Positions 42,690 through 53,904 of a stretch of DNA of 64,000 nt are shown one piece after another (position 1 is the stretch's first letter; every line of letters begins with the position of its first letter). The notes beneath the pieces are model-generated. The model was given only the letters and a program-made list of their open reading frames with translations, ran no database searches and was not told the DNA's origin. Position numbers and translations under genes: made by a program. The stretch is from Diphasiastrum complanatum (lineage: Eukaryota; Streptophyta; Lycopodiopsida; Lycopodiales; Lycopodiaceae), in assembly GCA_029204225.1 (NCBI GenBank), contig CM055109.1, positions 43,401,054 to 43,465,053 of the forward strand, in the 5' to 3' direction.

Positions 42690-43413
42690 TACCTCGATCA
42701 GTACAATAAGCTTTGAATCCATTGAAAATGTACTCACCTCCACAATTTGTGCGAATTTGCTTCAGCTTATTGCCTGTCTACTTCTTAGCCCAATTCGTAT
42801 ACTCAACGAATTTATCAAAAGCTTCAAATTTAGTACGAATAAAATATACTACAGCGAACTTGCTGAAGTCATCAATAAACGTAATGAAGTACTTTGCATC
42901 ACCCAACGACAATACTCCAAATGGTCAACAAATATCTGAATGCACAATTTCAAGTACCTTAGTTGCTTTATAAACATCCTTACTGAAAGATGTTCTAGTC
43001 ATCTTGCCTTTAAGATAGAATTCATAGGTAGTTCGAATATCTCTACTTTTGATCTGGACTCCTTGAATTCTCTGACTTCTATTGGCTTGGTACAAGGCTT
43101 CCATGTCCATTTGACATAGACTTTTGTGCCACAATACATCTGTTGATTCCTGAGTTTGATTGACTTGTTCGATTCTTGTTCGAATATTCTGGTGATATAA
43201 ATTTCCTTCTCTATTGCCTTTAACAACTAGGTTATCAGAATCTTTCTCGAACAGTTTACAAGAGTTCTTCGTGAAGGTCACTGATATGCCTGTATCGACT
43301 ATCTTAGAAACGGATAGAAGATCTTTATCAAGAGTAGGAACATAGAGAACTTTCTCCAGTTTCTTGTCTCCCTGATTCGTGTCTAGGCATAATACACTAG
43401 TTCCATCAACCAC
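42690..43413 (-). pseudogene. Copia I GAG-pre-integrase and integrase core
   Basis: A 162-codon frame (43413-42925) with YVPTLDKDLLSVSKIVDTG, VLWHKSLCQMDMEALY (finger His partly lost) and VLEIVHSDIC (first Asp). Beyond a stop: YFITFIDDFSKF, then RTNCGGEY near 42750, where the expected second catalytic Asp is Asn. The frame breaks after FKAYCTDRG, and the Glu region is missing. Confidence 0.82.
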
Positions 43414-43990
43414 GTGTTTAAAACCATCTCCAAGTATAGTGAATCTCGAATAGTTCGTCTACTTGTACTCAGACAAAATTTGTTTCAAGGAAACAAAATG
43501 ACAGGTGGTTCTCGAATCAAGTACTACTTCTCGAATTGAATTAAATGAACAACATAGATCAATACTAACATAAGTTGTTGAAGTCCTTGTTGCCCTATCT
43601 TCTGCTGCTCTGGAGCATTCTGCTTTGTCTTCGACATAGTTTGAATCTGAAGGTTCGCTTTGATTCTGCTCATTTTTGTTTCTGGGATTCTGAAAATAGT
43701 CTATTATTGCATGACCCCCTTTATGACAATGAATGCATTCAATCTTTGGTTTAGCCAACACTTTTCTTCTGTGTGACCTGATCTTCTGCATCTATTACAG
43801 ACCTTCTTATCACCAGAATTCTTTAGATTGTTGTTTTCCAGATTGTTGTTTATTAGTCTTAGACTCATGCCTCTTAAACGACTCCCTCTTAAACTTAGAC
43901 TTCTTAGAAGATTTATTCTTCTGAGTAAATAGAGCATTTTCTGAATCACCATTGTCGTCATAGCGTTCACGAGCTTCTACTTCCTCCTTA
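43414..43990 (-). pseudogene. Copia I gag knuckles and protease
   Basis: VCNRCRRSGHTEEKCWLNQR is a good CCHC knuckle (near 43790). IECIHCHKGGHAIIDYF is a second whose last Cys is Tyr. The protease region reads EVVLDSRTTCHF (near 43520), so the active-site Gly is Arg. The upstream part of gag lies beyond the inserted LARD at 49040-49596. Confidence 0.8.
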
Positions 43991-43996
43991 ACTCCA

Positions 43997-45225
43997 TGTT
44001 GTAAAGCTACCTTTACAAGCTTTACTTACGGCGCCATCGGCGCCAACTATGTCCCCGGCACCAGCAGCGCTCCTGCTGCTCCCGGCGCCACTCCCGGCGC
44101 CACTGTGACCAGAATCCAGTCGGCGCCAAGTTCCTATGGCTGAAAATCTTTGATCGGTTCTAGCGGAGTCCAGAGAGCTCAGATCGATGTGCAATCACCT
44201 CACACGATCTAGGCATGATTAAAAAAAGCCTGGGGATCAATAAAATCTAGAGAGAGAAAATGACTTTCTAGAAAGAAAAAATTCTAGAGAGAGAAAAACG
44301 TGCTTTACCAGCTTGGGTAGAGTGCTTGGTATGAGGGGGGTGCCGAATCACACCAATACTATAGGAGAGTGTGGGTTGCGACTCAGGGCGAGCTCCAACC
44401 AAGTCTCAGCCTCCCTTGTTGGAATGTTGTCATGGCTCTCGCCTTGGCATGCTAGCGCCCCGGAGACTAGGGTCGGTCACACACTTAAAATGTAACCTTC
44501 TCAGATTTATCAATAAAGTGGGATTTTTCTCAAACTGACTCTGATTACCTTCTGGGTTTCAGTGTTCGGTAAAAGCGCCAGTTGTAAGGCCGCTTTCAAA
44601 ATTTTTAACTTGGCACATAGCTGAGGGTCGTATCCCGGGACGCCAGCGGTATGCCGTCGGGACCATTCGGTCCGTGGCGCCAATGGTATACTGTCGGGAC
44701 CATTTGGTCCAGGAACTGGTCGTTTCCATATCTGTCGCGGCTTGTGGTTCCGAGTGTTCCTTGCATGAACGTGAATGGGTTAAGCTCTTGGGGAACGGGC
44801 TCTAACCTGTCGGCTGAGTTGGATGGCTTGCTTGGGTGGATGTTACCTGTTTATGGCTGTCCAGTCTAGCGTGGCGCCAGGTTGGCTTCCAGCGCTCGTG
44901 ACGAAGCTTTTAGTTGGTTAAGTCTGATGTAAGTCAGACCGCCTGCTTGGAATGGATGTTACTCGTTTGTAACGAAGCTTCGAGTTGGTTAAGTTTGATG
45001 TATGTCGGGCGGCTTGCTTGGAGGGAAGTCACCCACATCGGGATCCCCGATCTGGCATGGCGCCAGGTTGGATCTCAATGTTGGTCTTCGGAACTTCAAG
45101 TTGGTTAAGTTTGATCGTTGTTGGCGAGTTGGCTGCTTGTATGTCAAGTGGGTTCGGATGGCAAGAGTTGAAGGGTGTAAAGCTAAGTCGTGGTTCCCGG
45201 ATCCCTTTGGGATGCATGCGCTACA
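43997..45225 (+). repeat. LARD 5' LTR
   Basis: 1229 bp. The first ~130 bp are GC-rich with repeated GGCGCC palindromes. AATAAA lies near 44511. Short ORFs of about 60-140 codons inside recur in every LTR copy and are not genes. Confidence 0.94.
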
Positions 45226-45227
45226 TG

Positions 45228-45240
45228 TGGTATCAGAGCC
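45228..45240 (+). other. LARD primer-binding site
   Basis: TGGTATCAGAGCC, two bases after the LTR; complementary to initiator tRNA-Met. Confidence 0.92.
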
Positions 45241-45978
45241 GACTGGCCGGTCAGCTATGCGGATCTCACGGAAATGGCCACGGTTTGGGGTTCATCAAGA
45301 CAACTGTTGTGCAAGGTGCTTCCCACAGTGTAAGCACGGGTGCGTCCACGGTCGGGGTGGTCGGCAGAACGGGGGACTTGATGAGTCAAGGTGCTGCCCT
45401 TGAGGTGTAAGTACGGTCAGTTCTCGCGGTTCGGGCCTGGCATTGTCTGCACGTAGGACGGATGAGGCAAAGTGCTGCCTAGGGAGGTGAAAGCACGGTC
45501 TGTACCTTGTGGAGTGCAGGGCGACATATTCGAACTGTACGGGTTAACCATTGATACAGAGATGCTGCTCGAATTCGGGTGTAAAGCACGGGTGGTTAGC
45601 TGCCGGTGCGAGATAGCTGCCGATTGTTGAGCTATAAGGGCTACCGACCAAAAAGTGGTGGGGCGTGACTGAGGCAATGTGCTGCTTAATGGGAGCACGG
45701 ATAGTTGGAGGGGTGTCCTATGTGGGCTGATTCCGTGATCGATTTGTATGGGCGCGGCCAGGCAAAGGTCCGTTGGCAGGACCATCTCAAAGAGGGACCT
45801 TGTCTTTGTTACTTGTTAGTAAACCTGCCTGAGTGTCTTACTTGTACGTATTTGTGGTGAGTCTTAGTACTCGTGTTTTATCTGGTTTGCATGATTACTT
45901 GTGATACAAGGAGCTGATGGCTCGAGAAGGAACCTTTTCTTTTGAAGGCTGATACCATCAAACAAAGAGGACTACAGA

Positions 45979-46480
45979 ATCTGTGGGGCGGATTTGCAGT
46001 TCAAGTACTCACACGTGAACGACAACGAAACGACTCAATGTTTGCAAAGGATGGATGGCTAGCCAGTTTCTTGGGTTAGTTTCATTTGCGACAACGCCCA
46101 CCAGACGCAAGCAGGAAGTCAAAAGTTGAAAAGGGCCATTTCAGGGGAGATTTTCTATGGAGTAGTTGGTCTTCATTTTGGGACGGCCACCTTCGGAACT
46201 GAAACTCACTGAGCATGGGCGATATCCAAAATCTGTGTGGCGGATTTGCAGTTCAAGTACTCGCACGTGAACAACAACGAAATGACTCAATGCTTGCAAA
46301 GGATGGATGGCTAGCCTGTTTCTTGGGTTAGTTTCATTTGCGACAACGCCCACCAGACGCAAGCAGGAAGTCAAAAGTTGGAAAGGGCAATTTCAGGGGA
46401 GATCTTCTATAGCAGTTGGTCTTCATTTTGGGACGGCAACCTTCGGAACTGAAACTCACTGAGCATGGGTGATATCCAGT
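45979..46480. repeat. Tandem duplication of ~250 bp in the LARD interior
   Basis: 45979-46230 and 46231-46480 are adjacent near-identical copies, both running from ATCTGTG(G/T)GG to GATATCCA. They differ by scattered substitutions and a few-base indel near 46170. Confidence 0.92.
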
Positions 46481-47810
46481 ATCAGTTGGGTTTTTCCTCA
46501 AAGGGGAAAAGATTAGGATCCCCTTCAGAGATTGGCAACAAGTTGGATCGAGCCATAATCCTAGCAGATGGGAAGCAAAGTGTTGGAAAGGCTTTTTGTC
46601 CGAAGAACTCTACTCTAAGTCCGATCAGCTGATTTATTAAGTGGAGAGGAACTATCACACACACCTCTCTCTTGGGGCAAATTTTGAATGAAAGTTGATC
46701 AAAATGGAGGCAAATTCAAGGTGACCTAGCCATACTCACACGAGGAGACTGGCGAACTTTGGACCTAATAAATTGACAAGTTTTTGTTGTGGAAAGGAAA
46801 GTTTGTTATAGGCTTTCTCTGGACTAGCAATGATGAGGAAACATATGAGTACGTTGGCTTGTGTTACGTGTAAGGCAGCTGATCAATGAAGGAACTGTGA
46901 AAGTTGAGTCTTGCATGAGAGACTTGGTATTTTGAACGGACGCTAAGGGACAGTTCGCGTTGAGATCGGATTAGTGCAAACTCTGGGTGCATGTTTCTGA
47001 TTCAAAGAGAGCTACTTGAAGCCAAGCTCGATGTACACTTCTTGTTTTGACTGTGAGGCAACTAACCAGTGATGGAATTGTGAAAGTCAAGTTTTGCGCG
47101 ACGGACATGGTGCTTCAAACAAACGCGAAGAGATAGTTCGGATGCGGATCAAACTGGTGCGACCCTTTGGCTTTCCACGAGGTCAATGGTTAGATTTGGG
47201 CTGATTCAAAGAGCTACTTCAAGCTAAGTGAGAGGTGCATTGCGGAGTACTCAATCTTTGCCTACCTTAAAGAGCCAAGATGGAAAAGTATCAAGATCAG
47301 GCTTGGACAAGGAGAGAAATCAAGGTGCAGAAGCAACAAGGCACAGAGTGGACCATAAAGTGGGCAATCAAACGATAAATCCTTCGGCTCATGGAGCCTT
47401 GATACCTGTGCGGAACTGAACAAATCTGGAGCTCATGGAGCTCAACACAAAGTGCATCAAGGACAAATCAGGAGCTCAAAGGAGTTCCAAAGTCGAAAGT
47501 CAGAAGCGACAGGGGCGAACATTTCAAAGAAAGGCCTCTGTCACCAGTTAATAAGGTTCTCGGGTTTTACGAAAGCAATATCAAATCTACGCTTTTCCCA
47601 GACAAAGATATATTTTCAAGTTATGTAATTTTTCAGTACAAAGAGCTGAGCCTCCGACTTGTGGTGTGCCAGTTTCAATGTTAATAAAAAGTGGCCAGTA
47701 AATTGAGTACTGTGCCAAGTAGCTTAAATGTATAGTCATTTTAATTGGAGACACCTTTACTTTAATCTGACATCTGATGAGGACATCAGATTTTATAAAG
47801 GTGGGGTGGA

Positions 47811-49039
47811 TGTTGTAAAGCTACCTTTACAAGCTTTACTTTCGGCGCCATCGGTGCCAGCTATGTCCCCGGCGCCAGCAGCGCTCCTGTTGCTCCCGGC
47901 GCCGCTCCCGGCGCCACTGTGACCAAAATTCAACCGGCGCCAAGTTCCTATGGCTGAAAATCTTTGATCGGTTCTAGCGGAGTCCAGAGAGCTCAGATCG
48001 ATGTGCAATCACCTCACACGATCTAGGCATGATTAAAGGAAACCTGGGGATCAATAAAATCTAGAGAGAGAAAATGACTTTCTAGAAAGAAAAAATCCTA
48101 GAGAGAGAAAAACGTGCTTTACCAGCTTGGGTAGAGTGCTTGGTATGAGGGGGGTGCCGAATCACACCAATACTATAGGGGAGTGCGGGTTGCGACTCAG
48201 GGCGAGCTCCAACCAAGTCTCAGCCTCCCTTGCTGGAATGTTGTCATGGCTCTCGCCTTGGCATGCTAGCGCCCCGGAGACTAGGGTCGGTCACACACTT
48301 GAAATGTAACCTTCTCAGATTTATCAATAAAGTGGGATTTTCCTCAAACTGACTCTGATTACCTTCTGGGTTTCAGTGTTCGGTAAAAGCGCCAGTTGTA
48401 AGGCCGCTTTCAAAATTTTTAACTTGGCACATAGCTGAGGGTCGTATCCCGGGATGCCAGCGGTATGCCGTCGGGACCATTCGGTCCTTGGCGCCAGCGG
48501 TATGCTGTCGGGACCATTTGGTCCCGGAACTGGTTGTTTCCATATCTGTCGCGGCTTGTGGTTCCGAGTGTTCCTTGCATGAATGTGAATGGGTTAAGCT
48601 CTTGGGGAACGGGCTCTAACCTGTCGGCTGAGTTGGATGGCTTGCTTGGGTGGATGTTACCTGTTTATGGCTGTCCAGTCTGGCGTGGCGCCAGGTTGGC
48701 TTCCAGCGCTCGTGACGAAGCTTTTAGTTGGTTAAGTCGGATGTAAGTCAGACCGCCTGCTTGGAATGGATGTTACTCGTTTGTAACGAAGCTTCGAGTT
48801 GGTTAAGTTTGATGTATGTCGGGCGGCTTGCTTGGAGGGAAGTCACCCACATCGGGACCCCCGATCTGGCATGGCGCCAGGTTGGATCTCAATGTTGGTC
48901 TTCAGAACTTCAAGTTGGTTAAGTCTGATCATTGTTGGCGAGTTGGCTGCTTGTATGTCAAGTGGGTTCGGATGGCAAGAGTTGAAGGGTGTAAAGCTAA
49001 GTCGTGGTTCCCGGCTCCCTTTGGGATGCCTGCGCTACA
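47811..49039 (+). repeat. LARD 3' LTR
   Basis: 1229 bp partner of the 5' LTR. Followed by CTCCA and the resumed Copia I gag. Confidence 0.94.
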
Positions 49040-49596
49040 CTCCATCTATTGCCTTTTGAAGTGTCATTGTCACATCTTTTGCCAATAAGATTTGAGTTGT
49101 GTGGAATGATCTGGGTAGGGCTCGAAGAAGGAAACTAAGTTGTTTTTTCTTTAGAAATTGTATTTTTTGTACCAGAATTCTGCAAGGAAATAAATAGATC
49201 TTTAATCTTTCGCACGAATGTGTTCAAGTCTTTGTCGTCCCATTGTAGGTAAGTTAATTGGTCTTCAAGAACATGATTTGATTATAAGATCGAGTCTTGT
49301 TTTTGGTTTGCAATTCTTCCCATAAATCCTTTGCGTTTGAAACTGATGTAAGATCTAACATTAATTGTCATGCACTGAAGACACAATAATTGCTATAGCT
49401 TTGTCATTTTTAAACTCCATTCTCGAAGTCCTTTGCCAGGGGTAGCTTCTGGCTTCTCCTCAATTGGTTCTACCCATTGCCATATACCTTCACCCTTCAA
49501 CAAGAGTGAAGTCTTTAATTTCCAAATCAAGTAGTTTGAATCTCATGGGTCCAAGATTGAAGTGATCTTAGCTTGAATATTGGTGATCGACGACAT
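49040..49596 (-). pseudogene. Copia I gag N-terminal part
   Basis: ATG at 49596: MSSITNIQAKITSILDPWDS, NYLIWKLKTSLLLKGEGIW, QWVEPIEEKPEATPGKGL, then after stops FKRKGFMGRIANQKQDS and YLQWDDKDLNTFVRKIKDLF. This is a plant Copia Gag with stops. It ends at 49040, at the LARD insertion. Confidence 0.8.
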
Positions 49597-49698
49597 CTTT
49601 TAATTCTAAATAAGCTCCAGATAGCGGCTTACTGATGGATGTATGAAGAATGCTAAGAGGGATGCGAAGATACCACTGTATCAACTTTAATTTCGTAA

Positions 49699-49710
49699 GC
49701 TCTGATACCA
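49699..49710 (-). other. Copia I primer-binding site
   Basis: TGGTATCAGAGC on the minus strand, one base from the 5' LTR. Confidence 0.9.
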
Positions 49711-49711
49711 T

Positions 49712-50697
49712 TGTAGGAGAAATTAAATAAATATTCTTCCACAAAGAACATGATGCAAGTTTGAATAAATCAAACTAATATCAGTGTCTTCAATCGCGAT
49801 TGTATTTGATGTATGTACTAATAGAACAGTATTAATTCTGATTGAATATGCGTGTTGAAATTATATGCGGAAGTAAGAGACAACTTAAGACAATTTAGAC
49901 AATAAGAAACTATTGATCAAAAACGAATTTTTATAACTCTGAATCTGATTCATTAGTATACATCTCTTGTTGTCTTATCTCGCTGTTGTATTTTTTATTG
50001 AGTGAGTTACAACGAGTAGCGCACATGTATTTATATTGCTACAGGACAAGTCTTTTGGCCTTCTAATTATAGGTCTTTTGGCCTTTTAATGCTATAACAG
50101 TAGATATCTAACTGTTTACAATGGTTGATATTCAAATAGATGCTCTGTTTCTAGGTTCAAATAAAATCTGTTCGCAAATAATTTCGCAACAGTTCATCTC
50201 TTCATCTCAACTTCGTGTTTTGCAAATTATTCGCGACACTTGTCTCTTTGCAATATTTCCATCTTTTCACGAATTGTTTGCGACAGATAACAATTCTTGA
50301 GCTTGAAGAAGAAATCTAGAATATTTCGCGAACTGTTCAAGATAGTTTCGCGACAAGTGAGCTTGAAAAACAGTCCAGAAGATTTCGCGAATTGTTCGCG
50401 ACAATTTTGCAACATTTGAGGCTAGAACAAGAAACAGAATATTTCACGACTTTTGTTCGTGAATGTTTTGAGCTTCAACAAGAAAGCCACGAGCTTCTAC
50501 AAGAAACTGTTTTGTGAATCTTTCGCGAATCTTTTGAGTTGACTGCAAGACAAATTTCGCAAATCCTTCACAAATCTTTACGAGTTGGTCACGAATAGAT
50601 ATGTTTCGAGTTTGTGTTCGTTTCTTTCTCATCCTTTGTCAAGTAAACTACGCGCTTTGTTAGTAGAATCAAGATCTGTTTAATTAGTTGTTCTACA
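49712..50697 (-). repeat. Copia I 5' LTR, 986 bp
   Basis: Ends TGTAG...CTACA as inverted termini. Contains six TCGCGA palindromes between 50231 and 50528 in TTTCGCGA(A/C) context. Its outer neighbour is TGATC (50698-50702); no partner was found because the 3' end of the element is lost. Confidence 0.82.
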
Positions 50698-50870
50698 TGA
50701 TCAGCGAGAAAATTTTGACATCCTTCAGCATCCATCGGGAGATTGTAGCGTCGTCTGCTTTGGGGCTTGCCTCTGCACCTATGACAACATCATACAACTC
50801 CTTAGCCATTAGCACAGTTTTCATCTTAAATTTTCACAAATGATAGTTGGATCCATCAAGCTTGTCCATG
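50698..50870 (-). pseudogene. Copia gag fragment, insertion target of Copia I
   Basis: Minus strand from 50870: DKLDGSNYHL, stop (TGA where TGG is usual), KFKMKTVLMAKELYDVVIG, AEASPKADDATISRWMLKD. A third Copia gag, cut at 50697 by the Copia I LTR. Confidence 0.8.
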
Positions 50871-51486
50871 ATGGGACTATTAAAATTACAGCAAATAAAG
50901 ATCCTAAAACACTTGAAATGATGAGGGAAATAATAGATTATGATCTCATAAGATTAACACAACTTGAACCATCAAAATCCATCAAGAATCTATGCTTGAA
51001 CCTCACTAAATGGCCCAAATCCTTGAAGAAGCCTTCACACGTGCTGTACACTAGACCTACATTCAATCCTACAATCATTAGGAATCACAAGAACTCAAAC
51101 AATTATGAACATAGAGAGCAATTGCACCAATATGAGAGAAAAATCATGAAATGACTTGATTGATTTTGGTGAGATATCATCACCTATATATCCTGATCCA
51201 TCACGGTTTTGGGCAGGTATGAGTAGCCCTAAACCTATCCCTAATGCTAATTTTGGTGGATCTTTCATCCCTACCAAGTTAGGGTTGGAATCTTGGAGAT
51301 CTCTCAACAATGTAAAAATTACCAAAAATAGCTCCTACTTTTTCTCTCTTGTATCTAAGCATGATTTGGACTCATTCCAAAGGTTCTATCACTTAGGTCT
51401 ACTTGAGAATATCACACGGTTCCAACCTCAGAAGTTCATGGAAGACCCTTTCCTACTTCTAAGTAAATAAAATGGGAAAGTGAGAA
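50871..51486 (+). other. Possible gag-side region of Gypsy H, unrecognised
   Basis: Two short + strand frames (to 51154, and 51156-51470) look protein-like (MREIIDYDLIRLTQLEPSKS; FGEISSPIYPDPSRFWAGMS) but match no domain I know. They precede Gypsy H gag on the same strand and may be its 5' part. Confidence 0.3.
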
Positions 51487-52637
51487 ATGGTACGAGATTA
51501 CATTGAATGGGTTAAACGCCTTAGATCTGAGTGTGTACCCGAGCTGATTAACGAAGATGTCTTGATTTTGTGGTTTTTGGCAGATCTACCTAAAAGGATC
51601 AGACGCAAGTTGAAACACCATAATGTTTATGCAGCTTTGCAAAATGCTATGGATGATGCGATACGAGAGGAGGAGGACGATTCAGATGATGAGCCGAATA
51701 TTGGTTTGTTGTCTTATACAGCAGGACAAACCACTATGACATCCACTACTATCGCATCAACGAATATCAACGCTACTGCAGAAATGATGCTCAACGAGTT
51801 TGAAAAACTTGGGAAGCCAGCAAATATAGATGGAAAAGTTGCAGTCACAATTTGATGGGAAGATCAAAGCCTTGGAAGATTTCCATGGAAAAGCGAACAA
51901 AGAACCTGAGAAGTTTGCTAAGACTTTTTCTAACATGGAAAAATGTCTGGTATTCCATTTGTACGGGCAATCACACAGTGAACAAATGTCCTCAATTGAA
52001 AAAACAAATGGCAATTAATATTTGCCATCTGTGCAATTCACTTGACCATGAGATTGCTTATTGCCACTTTAATCCTTCGATGATCCAGCAACGATATGCC
52101 TAGATGGGATATCGGGAACCCCTTTATGGAAAGGATCCTTCAGCCAAACCTCGTCAATCTGCTCTTGGGTATCCGGAGCGACTAGCTTTACCTGCTCCAC
52201 CAACACAACCGTCTCCTCCTGCTAATTTGATAGAACCAAAACATTACAGAAGTAACGAGCAATGGAACTACAATAATGATCATGAGGGTGGTCCTTCAGA
52301 TCAGTATGCTATCTATGCTGCCGCACAACAAGCATCTAGAAATTGCACCAGAGTGTCGCTTGGATGCTTTACATGTGAAGAAAATCACAGAGTCGTGGAA
52401 TGTCCAAACAAAAGTAAATTTGTACTATTCTGTAGAGACTATGGTTATGGGCATTGCTACAAGGAGTGTCCAATAAGACTGAAGTCACCACCGGTTACAA
52501 CTCCTGTAAATTTGATTACAATCAAGCAAAGACCAGCAGTTCAACCTGAACCAAGTATACCCTTGATGGTGGTTACCAGAGCTCAGAAGCAAAAGGAACT
52601 TATAGAAGATCCAATACCTACTAGTTCTATACCATAA
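51487..52637 (+). pseudogene. Gypsy H gag with zinc knuckles
   Basis: 51487-51855 encodes an acidic Gag segment (EWVKRLRSECVPELINED, REEEDDSDDEPNIGLL). In shifted frames: ICHLCNSLDHEIAYCHFNP is a CCHC knuckle (near 52025), and CFTCEENHRVVECPN is another (near 52375), followed by a Cys-rich partial third (FCRDYGYGHCYKEC). A Pro-rich linker follows. Frame breaks near 51855 and 52100. Confidence 0.7.
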
Positions 52638-52724
52638 ATTAATATACCAACAACATCTGGAGTCTATAAAAATCTCCATGCAGAAAAGAGGAGATATCAG
52701 GATATGAGGTAGTGGATTAAACAT

Positions 52725-53405
52725 TTGCAAGAAGAAGAGGAGCTTGAAGCCGCTAAAGCTGTGACCGAAGTCCATTCTTCACCTATGCAGCCACCGTATA
52801 ATCTACGAATAGATATTAATACTCAGTTGCATCATCATAAAAAACACTTCAAGATGACTAAACCGGAAGCACCGCAAACAAAGTTACTCATGAATATTCT
52901 GTCTAGTAAGCTAAATATTACATTGGGAGAATTTTTGAAGCTGGTGCCAAAAGCGAAAGAAGCATTAGCGCAAAAGTTAACTCAGATCAAACTAGAAGCC
53001 CATCTAGAACTACTTTTTTGTGCTGAATTTGAAAAATCTAATGAAGTACTTCATGTCAGAGTGGCCTGGGAAAGTGAGCAAACAAACATCACTCTACTGA
53101 TGCAACATAGACAATTTTCTAAAGAAGCAACCGTGATAGATGGAGGTTCAAGAGTTAACTTGCTTTCAACAAAGCTATGTGCAAAGTGGGGCCATACAAA
53201 GATTAAGTGTGCGACTTTTGCCATTAAGCTAGCTGATCAAATGACAGTTTGTCCGCGAGGAATGATTGAAGACATACCTGTCAAAATTGCTGGAGTCCAG
53301 TTTGTCATTACTTTTGTAGTAATGGACTTGCCTGATGCACCAAATGTCTACCGTGTCCTATTAGGACATCCATGGTTACAAGTTGTACAAGTAGTCCATA
53401 ACTAG
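52725..53405 (+). CDS. Gypsy H protease region, 226 codons
   Basis: Open frame: coil-like start, then LKLVPKAKEALAQKLTQIK, LLMQHRQFSKEATVIDGGSR, VNLLSTKLCAKWG, FVITFVVMDLPDAPNVYRVL, LGHPWLQVVQ. This is the same retropepsin-like fold as in Gypsy C, but the catalytic triplet reads DGG instead of DSG/DTG. The element ends soon after, at about 53450. Confidence 0.75.
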   Translation: MQEEEELEAAKAVTEVHSSPMQPPYNLRIDINTQLHHHKKHFKMTKPEAPQTKLLMNILSSKLNITLGEFLKLVPKAKEALAQKLTQIKLEAHLELLFCAEFEKSNEVLHVRVAWESEQTNITLLMQHRQFSKEATVIDGGSRVNLLSTKLCAKWGHTKIKCATFAIKLADQMTVCPRGMIEDIPVKIAGVQFVITFVVMDLPDAPNVYRVLLGHPWLQVVQVVHN

Positions 53406-53725
53406 GGTACTGAAAAAATCACTTTTGAGAATCGCCTCCTCTCTACTATAAATAGGGGCAAACTCGAGTTCTCCTCATGTTCATATCCTCATTTCAATAC
53501 AAGCAAATTGGTTCTCTTATGGAATGGATTTGTGAATGTCCTTGCTCTCTAACCCTTTTCCTCCATCTCTCATGCTTTTGTTGTATTTGCTAAATTGTTG
53601 GATCTGAATTTTATTGGAGATTGCTATTTCTTATGTTTTTTGTGAGAGAGAAAGGGAGAGAGAGAAAGAGTAAGCTATCTTCATTATGGAATGTAGGGTT
53701 AATGGATGTAGTGTTAATTGCGTAG
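53406..53725. other. Junction sequence with TATA-like box
   Basis: After the Gypsy H stop the sequence contains CTATAAATAGGGGC (near 53440), a strong TATA-like box, then pyrimidine-rich text and a GA-rich run (53645-53672). It is probably the U3/R part of an LTR whose end is at 53904, but no 5' end could be set. Confidence 0.45.
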
Positions 53726-53904
53726 TGTTAATGCTTAGGGTAATGGATGTTAGAGTTAGATGTGGATCTTCCATTCATGTTGTAATCTAAGATATGCTAT
53801 CGCTCTCACGGGATTGAATCTCCGTGTGACGACTAACTTTATCTCCTTGATGCTTGTTTGCTTGGATCTTGGGTTGAGGCTAGGAAGGAAATAGCCCCAT
53901 TACA
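53726..53904 (+). repeat. LTR 3' end, related to 18281-18461
   Basis: About 180 bp aligning with the last part of the LTR at 17465-18461 (shared GTTAGAGTTAGATGTGGATC and CTATCGCTCTCACGGGAT). It ends TTACA. No PBS follows; Copia integrase sequence starts at the next base, so it is a truncated joint. Confidence 0.8.

Larger units (their letters stand above)
43997..49039 (+). mobile_element. LARD: non-autonomous LTR element with TSD CTCCA
   Basis: 5043 bp. LTRs 43997-45225 and 47811-49039 are both 1229 bp, starting TGTTGTAAAGC and ending GCGCTACA, flanked by CTCCA (43992-43996 and 49040-49044). PBS TGGTATCAGAGCC is at 45228-45240, and a purine-rich tract (AAAGGTGGGGTGGA) ends at 47810. The 2585 bp interior has no gag or pol, so it must use proteins of another element. 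The LTRs differ at several sites, many of CpG type, so it is older than Copia E. It interrupts the Copia I gag. Confidence 0.95.
42297..50697 (-). mobile_element. Copia I: minus-strand Copia split by a LARD
   Basis: From the right: 5' LTR (49712-50697), PBS (49699-49710), gag start (ATG 49596), gag to 49040, then the LARD (43997-49039), gag knuckles (43990-43700), protease/pre-integrase, integrase, RT start ending at 42297. The 3' part (rest of RT, RNase H, 3' LTR) is missing. It was inserted into another Copia gag fragment (50698-50870). Same family as Copia J at 1-935. Confidence 0.85.

Noticed and set aside
44985-45410. 141- and 133-codon + strand frames at the LARD 5' LTR end (also 48799-49088, 7278-7906)
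   Set aside because: They recur in every LTR copy, run across the LTR/PBS boundary and match no protein; LTR sequence.
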